Assembly: GCA_003116975.1 (NCBI GenBank)
Contig: BGKB01000083.1
Location: 6,603-70,602 of the forward strand
Direction: 5' to 3'
DNA length: 64,000 nt
Origin: Aurantiochytrium sp. KH105
Lineage: Eukaryota > Sar > Bigyra > Thraustochytrida > Thraustochytriidae
Under the pieces are notes generated by a model that was not told where the DNA came from, ran no database searches, and worked only from the letters and a program-made list of their open reading frames with translations. Positions 30,793 to 42,531 of the stretch are shown here, in pieces (the stretch's first letter is position 1; every line of letters starts with the position of its first letter). Both the position numbers and the translations under genes were made by a program.

Positions 30793-30857
30793 TTGGATTG
30801 GATTGGATTGGATTGGATCGATTGGGCTGGGCTGGGCTGGGCTGGGCTGGGCTGGGC
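30793..30857 (+). repeat. ATTGG and GCTGG pentamer repeats
   Basis: About five copies of GATTG followed by about seven copies of GGGCT. Confidence 0.85.
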
Positions 30858-30988
30858 AGCGAGTGGTTGTGGCGGCGAGGGCACGGAGAAGACTCGGCCG
30901 CAGGCGGGCCAAGAAATGGGAAAAAGCAAGGTCAGAATTGGGACCACGACCAAGAAACAGTAGCTGGCTGCAGCAGCAGTTGAGTTCG

Positions 30989-31061
30989 CAAGAGCAAGAG
31001 CAAGAGCAAGAGCAAGAGCAAGAGCAAGAGCAAGAGCAAGAGCAAGAGCAAGAGCAAGAGC
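30989..31061 (+). repeat. Hexamer repeat AAGAGC, about 12 copies
   Basis: An almost perfect 73-base run. As a multiple of three it would read as a Glu-Gln repeat on plus, but no supported gene contains it. Likely length-variable. Confidence 0.95.
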
Positions 31062-31540
31062 ACCAGAAACAAGCTTCCTTTTTCGTCCTCTGGCGACCGA
31101 GCACGGCGGAAGGAGGGATAGCCACAGCTACTGCCACCCTCGCAGCAGCGTCGCGTCTGCGGGCCGCGCTACCTCCCGGACGCGCTTTTGTCCTGCCTGC
31201 ATGGCCGCGAAGGGGAAAACAGCACGCAGGGACGCAAGGAAGCAACTTGAAAGCAAGCAAAGCACGCAAAAAGCAATGCAAGCAAAGCACGCAAGCGAGA
31301 AGAATGGATTCGGCCGGCAGGCTTGGAACTTTTAACTGCCGGAGTGGCCGGCCACTGGACGCGGCAAAAAGTCTGAGACCGTCTGTGTCGCATGCTGCAT
31401 GTTGCATGTTGCATGTCGCATGTCGCGAGCGTCCGTCCCGTCGACCACCATGAAGTCATTCCCTCGTTGCGTGTGCTGCGCCACCCATCACTAGGATAAA
31501 GCAGGGCTGCGAGGAACAAAGGAATGCAGCAACGTGCGGC

Positions 31541-31594
31541 CGACTCCGACTCCGACTCGGACTCGGACTCGGACTCGGACTTGGACTCGGACTG
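31541..31594 (+). repeat. Hexamer repeat GACTCG/GACTCC
   Basis: Nine imperfect copies. Confidence 0.9.
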
Positions 31595-32064
31595 AGAGCC
31601 CCGGTGATGACGTGCCACGACATGGCACTTGTGCGACCAATCTCCTTGCTTGCAAAAGGAAGGCGACGCGGTCCCTGCCCACCCATCCCCCGCTCTTGCC
31701 GATCCTGCTTCGCCAATCCCTCTTTCCCTCTCTGCGCCCACTCATTCGTGCTTTCCGTGCCGTGAATAGTGTGAACCCCCAGGTGGTAGTAGGTGTGTGA
31801 GCGCGCGCATGTCGACCAGGCTGCCGCCGTTCCTTTCACATCCTTTCCACCCCTTTCCAATCCTTTCTTCTTTCTTTCTTTCTTTCAACGACTTGCTGCT
31901 GCTGCTGCTGCTGCCAGCCACCATGGCCAATGAGCAGCCAGCCAATGGCCCGCCAGCCAGGCCTTTGGTTTCCATTCATCTATTCATACATGAGATCGCC
32001 GCCTGGCCCGCCACTGCCACTGCCACTGCCGCTGCCGCACCGCGTGCGGTTTTTGGATCCACGC

Positions 32065-32118
32065 CAATCCAGTCCAGTCCAGTCACGTTCAATCCAATCC
32101 AGTCCAGTCGAGTCCAGG
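32065..32118 (+). repeat. CCAGT/CCAAT pentamer repeats
   Basis: Two blocks of AATCCAGTCCAGTC, separated by CACGTTC. Confidence 0.85.
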
Positions 32119-33254
32119 CCAAGGCGATCCCACTCCGCGTTTGCCATTTCCTTTTCTCCACCTTGCTGGCGATCCGCCAGCCCGCAAAATGAACGATCAA
32201 GCAACAAGAGAGAGAAAGATTGGCACTTCCTTTGAGCAACAGCAACGTACTAGCCAGGCAAGCATGACGGCGCTCGCGCTGCCCGACGATGACGCTTCTG
32301 CGCGTGCCAGGGCCCCGGCTTTCAGCCGCTGCAGCCTGGCGAGGCGCGCGCGGTGCAGCCTGCAGCTGGTGGCGCCAGGAAGCAGCCTGCGGCAGGGGCT
32401 GGGCAGATCGATCCTGGCTCGGTATATTACGCCAGCACAGGCCTGTGCGTCTGTCTGCTGCCCTGGTGCTGCGCGTGCGTCGCTTCGATCGCGGCCGCCG
32501 CGCCTCTTGCGACTGCCAGGTCTCTCCGATTCTCGGCACGCGGAGAGCCGCCGCGAGATCGAGCCGCAGGCAAGATCGGCGCTCCGATCGAGTGGCCGCT
32601 GCCGATGGCGTGGGCCTTTTGGCCAACCGATCCTTCGAGCGAGCAATCAGAGGGCGCTTGCAGCGCAGCACCGGTCTGGCCCGAGCGGGCTGCTCGCTCT
32701 CGTCGTCGCGCTCGCTCTCGCTGCGGTGTACTATGCGGCCTCCGTCCTTGGCCTGCGTTAGACCTTGACGGTATGCGGCAGAACGCCTGATGCACTCCCT
32801 CCTCGTCCAAGAGAAAGTACGAGCCGCGACGCGCGTGCCGTCGCGAATCCTGGACCCATGCACGCGCGAAAGGATCGCGGGCCAGAGGCAGGGCAGGACG
32901 GCTGGAGCCCCGGCCGCGAACGCACGAGTGGGCAGGTGGTATGTACAACGGCGCGGAGGACACATGACGGGCATCGCCCCGAAAGCGTGCATCTCCCGGT
33001 GTTCGCAGTCGGCGTCCGCAGAGCCCAGGCTGCACGCACTGCTGCTGCGGTGGGCCAGAAGGCTGCCTGCCACAATTCTCCACCCTGCTTGAACGCAGAG
33101 AGGGGACCCAAAAACGTGAGAGCCCACGCGCGAATTGAAATCTGTTCGTGATCCACAGAAATGCGAGCAGTTTGCTTCGTTATGATACGGCGTCGTTGCG
33201 TGGACCGCTTTAGGGCGTGACAGCACCACGAGGCTTCCCATAGAAAGGAAGCCT

Positions 33255-33485
33255 AGCATGGGACTAACACCGGCGCAAACGACCAAATTGTCTCCTCAAG
33301 GTCAACAATAGCATGGGACTAGGCTACGAACAGTCACCCCCAAGCATGGGACTACCACGAGCGCGTGTAATAGCATGGGACTAGTCTCTTCATCAAAAGC
33401 ATGGGACTACCAATACGAGTTCAAGCATGGGACTAGGACCGGGAGCACAAAGAAAAGCATGGGACGAGAGAGAAGCATAGGACGA
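33255..33485 (+). repeat. Dispersed 12-mer AGCATGGGACTA, eight copies
   Basis: Copies start at 33255, 33310, 33343, 33372, 33398, 33424, 33456 and 33474. The first six are exact, and the last two read AGCATGGGACGA and AGCATAGGACGA. The sequence between copies is 6 to 43 bases long and unrelated. The region is 0.6-0.8 kb past the 3' end of the adenylosuccinate lyase gene. Confidence 0.95.
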
Positions 33486-33607
33486 GCAGAGTGTCGCAAG
33501 TTATATCGTCTGAATCTCGCGCGGATTTCAGATAGCAAGTAGTGTCCAAAAGAAAATGCACGCCATGCATTTCTTCTCGAGGAATTATCTAGTTTAAGCC
33601 ATGAGGA

Positions 33608-33852
33608 CACTCAAGTTCCGAATCGTTCATGAAGCGAAACACTCAAGTCCCGAATCATTCATGAAGCGAAACACTCAAGTCCCGAATTGTTCATGAAGCA
33701 AAACACTCGAATCCTGAATTATTCATGAAGCAAAACACACACTTTCTGAATCATCCATGAAGCAAAACACTCGAGTCCTGAATCGTTCATGAAGCAAACA
33801 AAATACGCGAGTCCTGAATCGATAAAGTGGCGAGTCCTGAATCAGTACAATG
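33608..33852 (+). repeat. 32-bp tandem array, six full and two partial units
   Basis: Unit one is close to CACTCAAGTCCCGAATC followed by GTTCATGAAGCGAAA. Units start every 32 bases at 33608, 33640, 33672, 33704, 33736 and 33768, followed by two shortened ones. TTCATGAA inside the unit is an 8-bp palindrome. There are no spacers, so this is not a CRISPR. Confidence 0.95.
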
Positions 33853-34042
33853 TCGAGCAAATTTCGGGAGTCTTCAAAAAGGAGAGAAAGAGAAAAAGAA
33901 AAGAAAAGAAAAAGAAAAAGACTGCCGAACGCAAGCCATCAACCAAGTCTGGACCGCCCACAGACAAAAAGAGCAACAAACACTGTCTTCAAAAAAGTTC
34001 AAGAGTGATACGCTTCCTTTCACACACATCCATGCTACGAGA

Positions 34043-36244
<2,202 letters not shown>

Positions 36245-36274
<30 letters not shown>
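36245..36274 (+). repeat. CT dinucleotide repeat
   Basis: About 14 CT units ending at the stop codon of the FKBP-TPR gene. Confidence 0.9.
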
Positions 36275-36276
<2 letters not shown>

Positions 36277-37699
36277 AATCCTCAAGAGCTGGCATGTCCT
36301 CTAGTGCGGCAAGGGCGTCTTCTTCAAGTGTCTTTTGCTCCTGCGCGCGTTCGCGGGCCTGATTCTTTGCATTGGCACGTGCCATGGGCTGAAAAATCTT
36401 GTTGTGAAATAAGTTCTTCTCCTCTGCGCGGTAACGTACCGCGTGTTCCCGAAGGAGCTTCTCCAGGACAACTAAGTCTTTGCGCAACGCACCAAGCGCC
36501 CGTTTTTGGCGTTCCCATTCCCCCTTTGATAAAATCTCGTCTTCTGGTTCATGCAAAAGCAACGAGTGAGCCAATCGATAGTCCTCGCGCGCCGCCTTGA
36601 GCATATCCGTCGCGTGCTCCAGAACCCAGAACTCGCGCCGCTCCTCCTTGGCAAACTCCCCGCGAAGCAAAGCACAGTGCACCTGTGCACGTCGGAACAG
36701 TCCCTTGACGCTCTCAGGGTCTATTTCCAGCGCTTGGTCGCAATCCCACATGGCTTCGTCAAGCATGTTGAGCTTAAGCTTGCATAACGCCCTATTAAGG
36801 TGCAAAACGTGCTTGCACGCACCCACACGATCCCGTTCTTCTTCGCTGAGGATCTGAGAATACTCTTCCTTTGAGAAAAAAATGGTCACGAACGCGCGAT
36901 CATACAGCTTCTTCGCCTCCTCCAAATTTCCCGCCTTGAAAGCATCATTGCCGCGCTCCCGCTCCGTCTCCGCAAGGCCAAGACGCTCGTCGACAGATGG
37001 GGGTGGATTTGCTTCGTACCTGGCTCGGTCTTCGGCCTCACGCTCCATGCGCGATCGTTCCAACTCATCTCGAGACGGGATCGGCGGCAAAGCGCGATCC
37101 CAATCCACAATCTCAAACTCAAACAGGACTGATTCGTGAGGGCCCACCTTGGGTGCGTATCCTTGCGCACCATAGGCCAATTGCGGTGCGCAAACAAAAG
37201 CAGCCACCTCATTCTTGCGCATTGTGAGCAATGCTTGATCCCAAGCTTGGCATCGCCCCAAAGCAACATACATGGGATCCATCTGTTCGCGCTGATACTC
37301 TTGATCAACAGTGTCCTGCGAAAACCGCCCCAGCATCACCTCATACGGATCGTCCGTGCCACCCACGTGCTTGCCTTCCACAACATCGCGCGTCGTCTCA
37401 AAAATGTCTGGCCATGCTTGCGTGCGCTCGTCCCATAATCTGCCAACAACGTGAATTCGCGTTGGACATCCGACCGCCGGCTGAGGACTTCCCGCGGGTG
37501 CAGCGCGAATCGTTTTCTTCAAAAGACTGTAGTCGCCCGTCTCGGAGATGTCCACAAAGCCCTCGTCCAGCTGGCGCTGGATGAAGTCGCTCGGGCGCAG
37601 CGTCGCGCGGTTTTCCTCGCGAACGCAGTGCGCGCATCGCCCGCCTCGGTAGCGCACCAAGTCTTTGCCTCGCCCGCCACAGCGCGAGCACCGCTGCAT
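36275..37699 (-). CDS. FKBP-type prolyl isomerase with TPR repeats and Cys pairs
   Basis: The 474-residue protein resembles the FKBP51/52 co-chaperones. An FKBP domain lies at about 65-190 (MRKNEVAAFVCAPQLAYGAQ, then GPHESVLFEFEIVDW). TPR helices lie at about 205-400 (GNDAFKAGNLEEAKKLYDRA, LNRALCKLKLNMLDEAMWDC, ALEIDPESVKGLFRRAQVHC). TPRs of this class bind the C-terminal EEVD of Hsp90. The Met at 37699 is chosen because it opens with two Cys pairs, C4xxC7 and C22xxC25, that look like a small zinc ribbon. Such a ribbon is not typical of FKBP51/52. The extra 50 codons upstream are a GACT-repeat translation. The C-terminus is charged and coiled-coil-like. Confidence 0.88.
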
Positions 37700-38050
37700 C
37701 GTTTTCGCCGTTCTTGTGCGCGCGAGGCTTGCGCGCGCGTCCGAACAGCGCCCAGTTGGGACTGGAACTGCTCGTGCGCAAGGGATTGACTGACTGACTG
37801 ACTGACTGACTGACTGACCGCCCGAATGACTGACCGACCGCCTGTTCATCGGATGTCACGCCAGCCTGACTGACAGTGACAGCTGCGACTGTGACTTAAC
37901 GGCTATACCTAGGCCTAGATTGCGAAAACAGAAGAAAATGAAAAAAAAAATAATGATGCATGGATTTCTACTCCAAACAACGGGAAGTCACTGTCCATGG
38001 GAAAGATAGACTGTGAGAGCTAGTTCTCGATGGAAAGGGGAGAGGGGGAC
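37700..38050. other. Intergenic region with GACT repeat
   Basis: Upstream of the FKBP-TPR gene and downstream of the ZIP gene. A run of about eight GACT units lies at 37787-37818. The AT-rich 3' flank of the ZIP gene is on the right. No gene is seen. Confidence 0.6.
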
Positions 38051-39384
38051 TCAATGGTCGTGGTCATCGTGGTCCGCATGACAGTGGATGTGATAGAGAT
38101 TCGTGAGGCCAATGAGAACGGCGCCAATGATGAACAGTCCGAAGCGAAAGAAGAGAACTTTCTTGTCCAGCCCTTCATCAAAGACTTTAGGGACAAGCGT
38201 GGACAACGAAACAAAGATGATGTACCCAGCACCATACAAGAGCACGAGACCCTGGCCTTCCACGGAGATTTCGCCGCTCAAGGCAAGCGCAATGACAACA
38301 CCAAGAACTGCCAGGAGTGAGCTAAGGAAGTTGTAGAAGATGGCCATTTTGATCGAAAGACCTGCCGAAAGGAGTACCACGAAGTCGACGACTTCTTGTG
38401 GGATCTCGTGAAGAAGAATGGCCGCCAGAGTAATCCACCCAAGGTTCGATTCCGAGCAGAATGCGAAAGCCGTTCCGATGATAAGACCGTCAGTAAGATT
38501 ACACATGCCATCTCCAATGACGACGTTTGCGATGAGGGGGTAAGAAACAACCTTTGTCTCGGCCGAATTCCCCTTCGCAGCCTCAAAGTCTTCCTGCGAC
38601 AAGATGGCTCCAGAAGAAGAGATCTCACGCTTTACTGTTGGAAGCGCGATGTGCATGCATAGAGCACTTGCAATTCCACCGAGGAAACATGCCCCCTGCC
38701 GCCACGTATACGAAGCCTCTTCGACCGCCTCAGGTAGGAGGTGGGCCAAGACAAAGCTCAAAAGAAGGCCTGTCGCAAAGGAAGACATACTACGGGCTCC
38801 GTGATACGTCCTCTGCTCACAATGACAATCGCGACGCCAGCAATGGACGCGAGTGCGGAAAGAAACCCCGCTGCAATGCCCTTCCCCCACATTTGTGATG
38901 TGATTTCTTCCGGCAGGACATCCGACACTTCGCACTCATGCTCCGCCACGGCAGCTCCATCAACCAAGACTGCAGCACAACATCCTTCAAAGTGCTCGAT
39001 CACGAGCTCGCCGTCTTCGCATACCGGGATTTCACAAAAGTCCTCATCGAAGTCTTCTGCGTGTTCCGAAGAGCACGAGTCAAAGAGGCTATCGTTCAAA
39101 GGAACACTCAAAAAGGCTTGTGAATCCATGTACACTGAAAATGAATCGTTTGTGCACGCAAAAACTTGAAATGTGGCTTCAGAGTTCACAGACTCTGGAA
39201 TGTCAGAGGCGGGGTTAAGATCTCCCACGATCTCCTCGAGAACCTCCCTGAGTCTCTCATTGGACTCGGCGCACTCGTCCTCGTCATGATCGTGCTCGTG
39301 ATCATGGTCGTCAGCGGCAAGCGCGCAAGGGACACTAACACTCGCGCATGCTAGCGCGAGCAAGAGAAGGCCGGCCTTGCGCAT
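38051..39384 (-). CDS. ZIP-family (LIV-1 type) zinc transporter, in two frames
   Basis: The protein would carry zinc or a related metal into the cytosol. The first part (Met 39384 to about 38820) has a signal peptide (ending CALAADD), a His/Asp-rich segment (DHDHEHDHDEDE), an ectodomain with several Cys, and the first membrane helix (FLSALASIAGVAIVIV). A second frame, from about 38789, supplies the rest: FATGLLLSFVLAHLLPEAVEE, GDGMCNLTDGLIIGTAF and HEIPQEVVDF, the ZIP metal-site helices, ending in HIHCHADHDDHDH. The frame changes between about 38825 and 38787. A donor-like GTGAG sits at 38821 and a TAG at 38793-38791, but that 31-nt intron leaves one base too many. So this is either a splice I cannot resolve, or a single-base shift, real or from the assembly. 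It is divergent from the CobW-type zinc GTPase gene. Confidence 0.82.
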
Positions 39385-40527
39385 GTTTCGACTGAGACTT
39401 TGCTTCTCTTTTGGATGTGACTTGAAGAGGATTTGGAGTTGCGGATTTGCAAATCTGATCAGCTTTTCGAGCGCCACCGTGCTAATTTTCATGACGAAAA
39501 AGCGCCAGAGTATGGCCAGGGTGATCGTCCTCGACGCTCCGGAGCCTTTAGATGCAGAGTTTACAGCAACCAATCATCTCCATCTTCTTGCAATATTTTG
39601 ACAGCATAATGCGACGTCATAGCGATGATGTGCACGCGCGCTCCAGGCGCTCACATGGTATTTCTGTACGGAAATCTTTAGGTTCAGCAGTGTTTCGGAC
39701 GCGCCTTGTCCCTGCGAACCTTCGTCAGAGATCGCCCCTCGAATGGTTGGTTGCGAGGCGTAGCGGGACGTGGCGTAGCGTCTATAGATGCAAAAGCTGC
39801 ACTTGGTACCTCAGGCTGTCAGTGGCCAGTGACTCGCTCTACTTGCCACACACAGCCTGCCGGATACGCAGCCATGGCAGAGCATTGTCAAAAGTGCGGA
39901 GAACGTCTCCTGTCTCGTCTACCACGGCAAGACCGAAGGAAGACGGTGCGGCTTCTGCTCCAGTCCAGGCTGCACGCGCCCGCAGCTGCTGCCGTGACGG
40001 ACGTCTCGAAACGAGGCCGTAGATAGAGATGCTGAGAGCCATAGCGTCTATAGATTCAAAAGCTGCACTTGGTACCTCAGGCTGTCAGTGGCCAGGGACT
40101 CGCGCTCTCCCTTTACTTGCCACACACAGCCTGCCGGATACGCAGCCATGGCAGAGCATTGTCAAAATTGCAGAGAACGTCTCCTGTCTCGTCCACCACG
40201 GCAAGACCGAAGGACGACGCTGCGGCTTCTGCCTCAGTCCGGGCTGCACGCGCCCGCAGCTGCTGCTGCTGCTGCAGCTGCTGCTGCCGCGACGGATGTC
40301 TCGAAACGAGGCCGCAGATAGAGATGCTAAGAACCAGCTAGGATCCCTAGGTGAATCCGGCGTAAGTAAACGAACGCAGGGCCAGCCATCATAGACGAAG
40401 CACGCGCAAGTGGTGTAGTTTACCTGGCTGGTAGAGGCGGCGCCGATTTTTTCGATGGTTATCAAGTCAAAGTGGGAGCGTGACTGGCATTGGGTCCAGG
40501 GCTGAGACCCAAAGCAGAACAAAAAAG
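39385..40527. other. Shared upstream region of the ZIP and CobW genes
   Basis: The 1.1-kb gap between two divergent zinc-related genes. Half of it is a tandem segmental duplication (39776-40336). Core promoters of both genes should lie at its ends. I could not identify a metal-response element. Confidence 0.5.
39776..40336. repeat. Tandem duplication of a ~266-295-bp segment
   Basis: Copy 1 runs 39776-40041 and copy 2 runs 40042-40336. Both start TAGCGTCTATAGAT and end GAGATGCT(G/A)AGA(G/A)CCA. Copy 2 is longer because of an expanded CTG/CAG tract near 40256-40290 and a short insert near 40110. On the minus strand both copies keep a frame with the peptide SSFGLAVVDETGDVL, then FDNALPWLRIRQAVCGK before a stop. 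This may be a remnant of a duplicated exon. Confidence 0.92.
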
Positions 40528-42273
40528 ATGCCCAAGTTTGCTCCCAAGAAGCGAGCGAAGGACATGATGCACGCGGCGAAAGAAGACGTGAAGCGGCCCA
40601 AGAACGAGGAAGGGGACGTGAAGCAGCCCAAGAGTGAAAAAGGACCTGTTCCGGTCACGCTGCTGAGCGGCTTTCTCGGCGCGGGGAAAACCACCTTGCT
40701 GAGGAACATTCTTCAAGAAAAACATGACGAAGATGGGGAATTCAAGTGCGCTGTCATCGTGAACGATATGGCTGAGCTGAACATCGACAAAAGCTTGATT
40801 GACAAGTCATCCTTGCTTCGCAGCGATGATGTTATCGCTATGCAGAATGGCTGCATCTGCTGCACACTGCAGAACGACGTTGTGGAGAAGATGACGACCT
40901 TGGCTTCTTCTGGAGATTTCAACCACATGATTATCGAAGCTTCTGGCGTTTCGGAGCCCCAAGAGATCGCGCGGTTGTTTGCCGAATGTGAAGACGACCA
41001 CGACCATGCTGATCACGAGAGCGTGACCCTCAACAGCGTCGCCGTCCTGGATACATGTGTGACTGTGGTTGACGTCGCTGATTTTCTTGACAATCTCACG
41101 ACAGTCAAGATTGGTCCGGACAATGGTTCGCCTGCGCAGCTCCTGGTTGAGCAAATAGAGTACGCCAACGTCATCCTCTTGAACAAGACGGATCTTTTGA
41201 GTGCAGATCAGCTTGCAACTGTAGAGAAGCATGTGCGTGTTCTCAACCCGAAGAGCAAAATCCTGCGTTGCCAAAATAGCAAGATACCTATCACAAGCAT
41301 TCTCAACACGGGACTATTTCAAGCCGAAGACTTCGTCTTTGCGCCGGTTCCCCCTGATGAACTTGAGGCGGAGCCTGCATGCTGTGAAGCAAGCATGCGG
41401 CGTGGAGAATCCCCGTGTTGCAAGAAGAAACGCACTCTTGACTCGGGAATATCAAAGGTGATTCTCCCTTCAAAGCGAGGACCCAAGACACGGCATGAAT
41501 CTCGCTTCGCACTCACGTCGTTCATCTATTGTGCGCGGCGACCTTTTCACCCTCTCCGTTTCCACAAAGACTTTGTGGAGAAATACTTTGTTTTTGTAGA
41601 GCGCGAAGAAGAAGAGGAAGACGACGTCGAAGACGACGACAAAAGGCGTCAAGGTAAGATCGATGATCAAGGGCAAGACACGAAGATAAAGGAACGAGAA
41701 GATACGGCGCGAAACAACGTCGAGTCGGATGGGGCGCGCACTGCCGAAGTCCCCTCGTCCTCGAAAGAAAAAGCCGAAGAAGAGGCGTTGAAGGCTCGCC
41801 AACGTGATGCTGCCGAAAAGTCGGATGCTCGGTCCAAGGCGTTTGGTTCCCTATGTCGCAGCAAGGGGTTTCTTTGGATATCAAGCACACATGATCTGGT
41901 CGGCCATTTTAGCCAAGCAGGGAACATTGTGACGATCGAGACCCCGGGCGTGTGGTCCGTGCTGGAAAAGAAAGCCTGGGCCGGGAGCGAAAAGGAAAAG
42001 GCCGAGATTCGAAAACTTTGGGTCGATCCTTGGGGAGATCGACGCCAAGAACTCGTTTTTATTGGGTTCGATTTGAATCACACGAAGGTGCAGGAAGTGC
42101 TGGACCATTGCTTATTGACGGACGAGGAATTCGCTCTTGGACTCGATGGTTGGAAGGCCAGCTTTGGCGATATTTTCCTCGATGGAGGCGAACACGACGA
42201 GTACGCTCGCGAGAGCGTCCACTCCGATGAGGACTCCCAGAAACAGGACAAAGAAAAAGATGAAGGGCGCTGA
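40528..42273 (+). CDS. CobW/COG0523 GTPase, ZNG1-like zinc chaperone
   Basis: The 581-residue protein belongs to the CobW family of GTPases that hand metal to client enzymes; the eukaryotic ZNG1 branch delivers zinc. Visible features are the Walker A GFLGAGKTT (Lys54), the metal-binding CICC at 109-112, a His/Asp-rich loop (ECEDDHDHADHE), the guanine-specificity motif NKTD at 219-222, and a C-terminal CobW_C-like domain (PFHPLRFHKDF, then GFLWISSTHDLVGHFSQAG). A long acidic and charged insert (about 350-440) splits the C-terminal domain, and a CC..CC cluster lies at about 285-300. The start is the Met of MPKFAPKKRAKD; an in-frame Met 16 codons upstream is possible. The gene is divergent from a ZIP transporter. 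Confidence 0.92.
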   Translation: MPKFAPKKRAKDMMHAAKEDVKRPKNEEGDVKQPKSEKGPVPVTLLSGFLGAGKTTLLRNILQEKHDEDGEFKCAVIVNDMAELNIDKSLIDKSSLLRSDDVIAMQNGCICCTLQNDVVEKMTTLASSGDFNHMIIEASGVSEPQEIARLFAECEDDHDHADHESVTLNSVAVLDTCVTVVDVADFLDNLTTVKIGPDNGSPAQLLVEQIEYANVILLNKTDLLSADQLATVEKHVRVLNPKSKILRCQNSKIPITSILNTGLFQAEDFVFAPVPPDELEAEPACCEASMRRGESPCCKKKRTLDSGISKVILPSKRGPKTRHESRFALTSFIYCARRPFHPLRFHKDFVEKYFVFVEREEEEEDDVEDDDKRRQGKIDDQGQDTKIKEREDTARNNVESDGARTAEVPSSSKEKAEEEALKARQRDAAEKSDARSKAFGSLCRSKGFLWISSTHDLVGHFSQAGNIVTIETPGVWSVLEKKAWAGSEKEKAEIRKLWVDPWGDRRQELVFIGFDLNHTKVQEVLDHCLLTDEEFALGLDGWKASFGDIFLDGGEHDEYARESVHSDEDSQKQDKEKDEGR

Positions 42274-42531
42274 TCGCGCCAGTTTGAGACTTTCTTCTCC
42301 AATTACAAATAATATTGAACGATCAATACGATCTATGGGTGTGAGCGATGTCGAGAAATCCAGTCGGCCAGCCAAGTAGGCCTAAAAAAAGTTATTTTTT
42401 CCCCAAATATTCAACCATTCTCTGTCTGGGTCGGTCTGGGACCTTAAAAAATGGCGAGTCCCCCGAAAAAGATCTAGCTTGGCAACAATAATCGTGCCAG
42501 AGCTGCCTGCACCAGCAAACCCGGAGTCACC

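Larger units (their letters stand above)
28842..34042. other. 5.2-kb gene-poor region rich in simple repeats
   Basis: The left edge is the probable leader of antiporter paralogue 2. The remainder holds several simple repeats listed separately, a 12-mer dispersed repeat and a 32-bp tandem array next to the adenylosuccinate lyase 3' end. Open frames of up to 436 codons exist on the minus strand, but they are Arg/Pro/Ser/Ala-rich and unlike any family. I see no gene. Confidence 0.5.

Noticed and set aside
30214-33286. Minus-strand frames of 397 and 436 codons
   Set aside because: Composition is Arg/Pro/Ser/Cys-rich and follows simple repeats; no domain, no consistent codon pattern.
33608-33852. 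CRISPR-like array
   Set aside because: Units are directly adjacent with no spacers, drift along the array, and the genome is eukaryotic.
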